A stretch of 38,789 nt of DNA from an uncultured Chlorobiaceae bacterium (lineage in GTDB: Bacteria > Bacteroidota > Chlorobiia > Chlorobiales > Chlorobiaceae), in the NCBI GenBank assembly GCA_903994365.1, contig CAJEXL010000017.1:1-38789 (forward strand). The letters are read 5' to 3'. The notes beneath the pieces are model-generated. The model saw only the letters and a list, made by a program, of their open reading frames with translations, was not told the DNA's origin and did no database searches. Of this stretch, positions 35,196 through 38,789 are shown one piece after another (positions within the stretch are counted from its first letter, which is position 1; every line of letters begins with the position of its first letter). Made by a program: the position numbers and the translations under genes.

Positions 35196-36737
35196 TTAAA
35201 GTGGCAATGTTGAGTGCTTTTTTGGAGGATTGCTGTCTTTTTTGGTCAAGAGCGTCTGAAGGGCGCGGATTATCCTGAAACGGGTATTACGGGGTTCGAT
35301 GATGTCGTCAATATATCCGTATTTCGCTGCTTCATAGGGATTTGAAAATTTTTCACGGTAGTCCGCCGCATTGTCGGCCACAAACTTGGCACGTTTCTCC
35401 GCATCTTCCATGGCATTCAGATCCCTGTTGAAGAGTACCTCAATGGCACCTATCGGGCCCATAACAGCAATTTCGGCTGTCGGCCATGCATAGTTGACAT
35501 CGCCACGAAGCTGCTTGGAGCTCATGACGATATATGCTCCACCATAAGCCTTTCGAAGGATGATGGTGATTTTTGGTACCGTGGCCTCTGCATAAGCAAA
35601 AATCAGTTTCGCACCGTTGGTGATAATGCCATCAAACTCCTGTGCGCTGCCGGGAAGGAAGCCGGGAACATCGACAAGGGTGACGAGGGGAATGTTGAAT
35701 GCGTCGCAGAATCGGACAAACCTTGCCGCTTTGCAGGATGCGTTAATGTCAAGACATCCGGCAAGGTAGTTGGGCTGGTTGGCGACAATGCCTGTTGAGA
35801 TGCCGTTGAAGGTGACAAAGCCGATCACAATGTTTCTTGCATATTGCCGCTGTACTTCAAGGAACTCACCGTTATCGGCAATGGAATAGATGATATCCTT
35901 GACATCGTAAGGGATGGATGGCTTTTCGGGTATGATGGAGTTCAGCTTGTCGTCAAGGCGGTCGGCAGGATCGTCACAAACGGCAAGAGGCGGCTCCTCA
36001 AGATTGTTCTGCGGCAGATAGCTGAGCAGTTTTTTGATCAGCAGGATTCCTTCGGTTTCATCGGCACCAACAAAATGGGTGACTCCTGATTTTGTGGCAT
36101 GAACGGAAGCCCCTCCAAGATCTTCATCAGTGATTGTCTCTCCGGTGACGGTCTTTACAACTTTCGGGCCGGTAACAAACATGTGACTGGTTTTTTCGAC
36201 CATGACCACGAAATCAGTAAGGGCTGGAGAGTAGACCGCACCGCCCGCGCATGGTCCGAAAATTGCGGATATCTGGGGAATAACTCCCGATGCCATGACG
36301 TTTCTCTGAAAAATACTTGCATAGCCTGAAAGACTACGAACGCCCTCCTGAATTCTTGCTCCGCCACTGTCGTTGATGCCTATGAAGGGTGCTCCGACCT
36401 TCATAGCCTGGTCCATCACCTTGCAGATTTTCAGGGCGTTGGTTTCTGACAGTGAACCTCCAAGAACGGTAAAATCCTGGGAGAAAATATAGACGAGACG
36501 ACCATCAATGGTACCGTGCCCGGTAATTACTCCGTCTGAAAGATAGTTTTCCTTGTCAAGGCCAAAATCAGTTGTCCGATGCATGACAAACATGTCATAC
36601 TCTTCAAAACTCCCTTCGTCAAGCAACAAGTTCAGGCGTTCGCGGGCTGTAAATTTCCCTTTTTTGTGTTGTGAATCTATGCGCTTTTGTCCGCCTCCGA
36701 GGCGAGCTTTGTCGCGTTCCGCAATCAAGCGTTTCAT
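35196..36737 (-). CDS. mmdA: Acyl-CoA carboxyltransferase subunit (methylmalonyl-CoA decarboxylase alpha / PccB type)
   Basis: The protein starts at ATG 36737 ([20 protein letters not shown]); 31 further in-frame residues upstream are not conserved-looking. The carboxyltransferase family blocks are [66 protein letters not shown] and [14 protein letters not shown]. It moves CO2 between an acyl-CoA (methylmalonyl-/propionyl-CoA the usual pair) and biotin. Linkage to mmdD-C-B argues for a Na+-pumping decarboxylase rather than a soluble propionyl-CoA carboxylase, for which a biotin carboxylase would be expected nearby and is not seen. Glutaconyl-CoA is a less likely substrate. Confidence 0.88.
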   Translation of the reverse strand: MKRLIAERDKARLGGGQKRIDSQHKKGKFTARERLNLLLDEGSFEEYDMFVMHRTTDFGLDKENYLSDGVITGHGTIDGRLVYIFSQDFTVLGGSLSETNALKICKVMDQAMKVGAPFIGINDSGGARIQEGVRSLSGYASIFQRNVMASGVIPQISAIFGPCAGGAVYSPALTDFVVMVEKTSHMFVTGPKVVKTVTGETITDEDLGGASVHATKSGVTHFVGADETEGILLIKKLLSYLPQNNLEEPPLAVCDDPADRLDDKLNSIIPEKPSIPYDVKDIIYSIADNGEFLEVQRQYARNIVIGFVTFNGISTGIVANQPNYLAGCLDINASCKAARFVRFCDAFNIPLVTLVDVPGFLPGSAQEFDGIITNGAKLIFAYAEATVPKITIILRKAYGGAYIVMSSKQLRGDVNYAWPTAEIAVMGPIGAIEVLFNRDLNAMEDAEKRAKFVADNAADYREKFSNPYEAAKYGYIDDIIEPRNTRFRIIRALQTLLTKKDSNPPKKHSTLPL

Positions 36738-36991
36738 TGGGTATTTATGATAATGATTAACTAACTTGCCATTTTTTCGGGAGAGCTGTTTTTCCTGAAA
36801 GCTCTTTTTTTGTGTTGCGCGCTCTTGCACAGCCCCGCTTATGCAGCGCTATTCCATACTCTTTTGTTTAGAACTTCGTGAATATTGGGAAAAAAAGGCA
36901 ATAACCCTATGCTATTATGAATATTCGTTATATTTTATTGCAAATACGTCTCTCTTTGTGTCTGCATGAATCAATAGAATGTGACTGATTA
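36738..36991. promoter_or_regulatory. Divergent intergenic region between the decarboxylase operon and the HisN-type phosphatase
   Basis: No gene is visible. A hairpin AGAGCT/AGCTCT (36782-36805) followed by T6 lies on the plus strand but ends no known gene. AT-rich sequence around 36900-36960 (TATGCTATTATGAATATT) probably holds promoter elements for the phosphatase. Individual -35/-10 assignments are not reliable. Confidence 0.35.
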
Positions 36992-37777
36992 ATGACTCCT
37001 GATCTTCAATTTGCTCTTGAAATGGCCGAAGAGGCTGGCCGATTAACGCTCACCTATTTTTCTCGAAAATCACTCAAGGTTTTTACAAAGAGAGATTCCT
37101 CCCCGGTTACTGAAGCTGACCAGAAAGCTGAAGAGCTTGTTCGCAACTTTATCACATCACAATATCCGGAGGATGGAGTGCTTGGTGAAGAGTTTGCCGA
37201 GTGCCCTTCAACTAATCGTCGTCGCTGGATTATTGACCCCATAGATGGTACAAAAGCCTTTATTCATGGTGTGCCGTTGTATGGCGTGATGATAGCCCTT
37301 GAAGTTGAGGGAGTTCAGCAGCTTGGTGTTGTTCATTTTCCAGCCCTTGGCGACCTCTATTATGCTGAGCGAGGGTGTGGAGCTTTTCTTAATGGCTCAC
37401 CGATAACAGTCTCTTCCGTTTCAACCATCTCCGAAGCCACCGTACTCTTCACTGAAAAAGAGTACCTGCTTGCTCCTCCATCCAATCACCCGGTTGACAT
37501 GCTTCGTCACGAAGCAGGCCTTGTCCGTGGATGGGGTGATTGTTACGGCCATATGCTTGTTGCTTCAGGTCGCGCAGAGGTTTCAATTGACAAAATTATG
37601 AGCCCATGGGATTGTGCGGCACTCATTCCAATTGTGACTGAAGCTGGTGGCTGCTGTTTCGATTATCACGGTGTAACAACAATAGCAGGCCAAGGACTGA
37701 TCAGCGCCAACAAGGCTATTGGCACAGCACTGCTCGCTAACATAACAGTAGTCAGTAGCCAGGCAAAATGTTTTTAA
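36992..37777 (+). CDS. Inositol monophosphatase-family phosphatase, histidinol-phosphatase (HisN) type
   Basis: The 261-residue Mg/Li-dependent phosphatase has all metal-site motifs: LGEEF (Glu), IDPIDGTKAFIHG (Asp-x-x-Asp-Gly-Thr) and the C-terminal MSPWDCAALIPIVTEAGG. WGDCYGHMLVASGRAEVSID is characteristic of the HisN-type subgroup, which dephosphorylates L-histidinol phosphate in histidine synthesis. Inositol-phosphate or PAP phosphatase activity cannot be excluded. It starts ATG 36992 (MTPDLQFALEMAEEAGRL), full length. It converges with hemD, with a heptamer repeat array between. Confidence 0.87.
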   Translation: MTPDLQFALEMAEEAGRLTLTYFSRKSLKVFTKRDSSPVTEADQKAEELVRNFITSQYPEDGVLGEEFAECPSTNRRRWIIDPIDGTKAFIHGVPLYGVMIALEVEGVQQLGVVHFPALGDLYYAERGCGAFLNGSPITVSSVSTISEATVLFTEKEYLLAPPSNHPVDMLRHEAGLVRGWGDCYGHMLVASGRAEVSIDKIMSPWDCAALIPIVTEAGGCCFDYHGVTTIAGQGLISANKAIGTALLANITVVSSQAKCF

Positions 37778-37786
37778 TCACATTAC

Positions 37787-37856
37787 TGATTACTGATAAC
37801 TGATAACTGATAACTGATAACTGATAACTGATAACTGATAACTGATAACTGATAAC
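37787..37856. repeat. Heptanucleotide tandem repeat (TGATAAC) x9 plus one variant copy
   Basis: Nine exact copies of TGATAAC run from 37794 to 37856, preceded by TGATTAC (37787-37793). The array fills the gap between the 3' ends of the phosphatase (+) and hemD (-), whose stop lies at 37860-37862. It has TGA and TAA in rotation, so it closes plus-strand frames. Heptamer arrays like this (STRR-type) are known from cyanobacteria. Confidence 0.95.
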
Positions 37857-37859
37857 CGC

Positions 37860-38597
37860 CTACAGTCCCTCTGCGATTGCCCTGCCAAACCCCGGCGCAT
37901 CAAAGGACTCCGGTATAATATCGACGTGAAGACCAAGTTTTTCGAGCGCTTTGGCGGTTGTTGTGCCAATGGCAGCAACCTTTATCCCCTCGGGGAGGAG
38001 AGTTGTACCCATTGCGTCAAAAAAATTGATGGCTGTTGACGGGCTGGTGAATGAGAGACAGGAAAGCTCACCTTGCTCCAGCAGCGCTTTTATTTTTGTG
38101 GTCTCTTCAAGAGAGGGTGGGAGATTTTCATAAACGGTCAACTCAATGCATTTTCCGCCCCTTTTTTTGATCACCTCAGGAATTGTTCCCAATGAGAGAG
38201 TGCCTCTTAAAAAAAGAAAAGCATGACCAGCAATTGATTCACTGGCAATCTCCTCCATCATGGTAACCGCATCGGCAACTTTAGCGATTGGCTCTGTCTC
38301 AATACCATGCCGGGCCAGATCCTGAGCGGTTGTTTTACCGACAGCCCACACTTTTCGTTTCTGAAGGGTTTTCAGCTTTTCAGGTGCCTCCTGTAGTAAC
38401 TTATCGATAAAGAAGTTGATACTATTGGTGCTTGTAAAGAAAAAACCATCAAATTGTTCAAGATCAGGAACACTCCACCCCGGAACGGGTCTGATCTCGA
38501 TTGTCGGAAAAACAACCGAGTTCAGACCATATCCTTCCAGTATTTTAACAAATGATGCCGCCTGATCTTTCGGACGGGTAACAAGAACAGTTTTCAT
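37860..38597 (-). CDS. hemD: Uroporphyrinogen-III synthase
   Basis: HemD cyclises hydroxymethylbilane, with inversion of ring D, to uroporphyrinogen III, the branch point to haem, bacteriochlorophyll and corrinoids. The 245-residue protein has the two-lobed fold with the weakly conserved family landmarks [52 protein letters not shown] and [13 protein letters not shown] plus [16 protein letters not shown]. Its ATG overlaps the hemC stop by one base (TAATG), giving tight coupling with the enzyme that makes its unstable substrate. Confidence 0.92.
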   Translation of the reverse strand: MKTVLVTRPKDQAASFVKILEGYGLNSVVFPTIEIRPVPGWSVPDLEQFDGFFFTSTNSINFFIDKLLQEAPEKLKTLQKRKVWAVGKTTAQDLARHGIETEPIAKVADAVTMMEEIASESIAGHAFLFLRGTLSLGTIPEVIKKRGGKCIELTVYENLPPSLEETTKIKALLEQGELSCLSFTSPSTAINFFDAMGTTLLPEGIKVAAIGTTTAKALEKLGLHVDIIPESFDAPGFGRAIAEGL

Positions 38598-38789
38598 TAG
38601 CGAGTTTTACGGATCTGGGACAAAATTGCATCGGCGCCCTGTTTGAGAAGCTCCTCGGCAAGTGCTATACCAGCCTCTTCAGCCTGCTCTGGTGAAGTAA
38701 GTCCGGTTTTTGTAATTTCGTTATGCAATCCGACCTTGCCATCTACTGAGCCGACATAGGCAAGCAGCTTGAGCGTGCCGTTCTTGAAC
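38597..38789 (-). CDS. hemC: Porphobilinogen deaminase (hydroxymethylbilane synthase), C-terminal end only
   Basis: The minus strand from the window edge encodes [17 protein letters not shown], then [20 protein letters not shown] and [21 protein letters not shown], followed by TAA at 38597-38599. This matches the C-terminal domain of HemC, which polymerises four porphobilinogens. The N-terminus lies outside. The order hemC-hemD is that of other green sulfur bacteria. Confidence 0.9.
   Translation of the reverse strand, partial: FKNGTLKLLAYVGSVDGKVGLHNEITKTGLTSPEQAEEAGIALAEELLKQGADAILSQIRKTR

Noticed and set aside
36738..36830. 31-residue N-terminal extension of the carboxyltransferase
   Set aside because: Basic, low-complexity residues with no family match; the ATG at 36737 opens the conserved protein.
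37787..37856. Origin-type iterons
   Set aside because: The unit is only 7 bp with no spacing, no DnaA boxes or replication gene nearby, and sits between two gene 3' ends.

Overview
The window looks like a chromosomal segment of a green sulfur bacterium (phylum Chlorobiota, close to Chlorobium/Pelodictyon). This rests on recalled protein families, not on a search. The short-chain dehydrogenase at 20032-20763 closely resembles the Chlorobium tepidum sepiapterin reductase, and there are two-partner-secretion adhesins and a hemC-hemD pair typical of the group.

Layout. 1-4131 is a surface-polysaccharide region: the end of a sugar aminotransferase, an intact GT4 glycosyltransferase, a decayed Rpn-type nuclease fragment, a DUF4143 AAA ATPase, and a second copy of only the C-terminal half of the glycosyltransferase. 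4238-10335 pairs a 7TMR-DISM histidine kinase and an OmpR-type regulator with a wrecked filamentous-haemagglutinin gene. An IS1182-family element sits inside that wreck, and four 10-bp direct repeats lie upstream of it. 10419-19944 is housekeeping: waaA, a DEAD-box helicase, a DUF2721 membrane protein, xerD, rsmB, SAM riboswitch-metX, serS, yqeY. 20032-22045 holds a sepiapterin reductase-like SDR, radC and a PTPS/QueD-like protein. 22152-29258 is a tpsA-tpsB locus whose 1787-residue exoprotein carries about eleven propeller-like repeats. 29560-38789 holds ndh, aroC, hemB, a four-gene Na+-translocating decarboxylase operon in the Veillonella mmdA-D-C-B order, a HisN-type phosphatase, a TGATAAC heptamer array, hemD and the end of hemC.

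Two cautions. First, six genes (the response regulator, waaA, helicase, rsmB, serS, tpsB) are each broken by what looks like one extra base in a homopolymer of 4-8. serS and waaA are normally indispensable, so base-calling or assembly error is likelier than six real pseudogenes. These genes are listed with restored spans. Second, the haemagglutinin at 7227-10335, the Rpn remnant and the glycosyltransferase half-copy do look like genuine decay.

The most interesting local system is the kinase/regulator pair with its neighbouring 10-bp repeat array and broken adhesin, together with the intact adhesin/transporter pair 12 kb away. I did not find a clearly novel defence or biosynthetic system.
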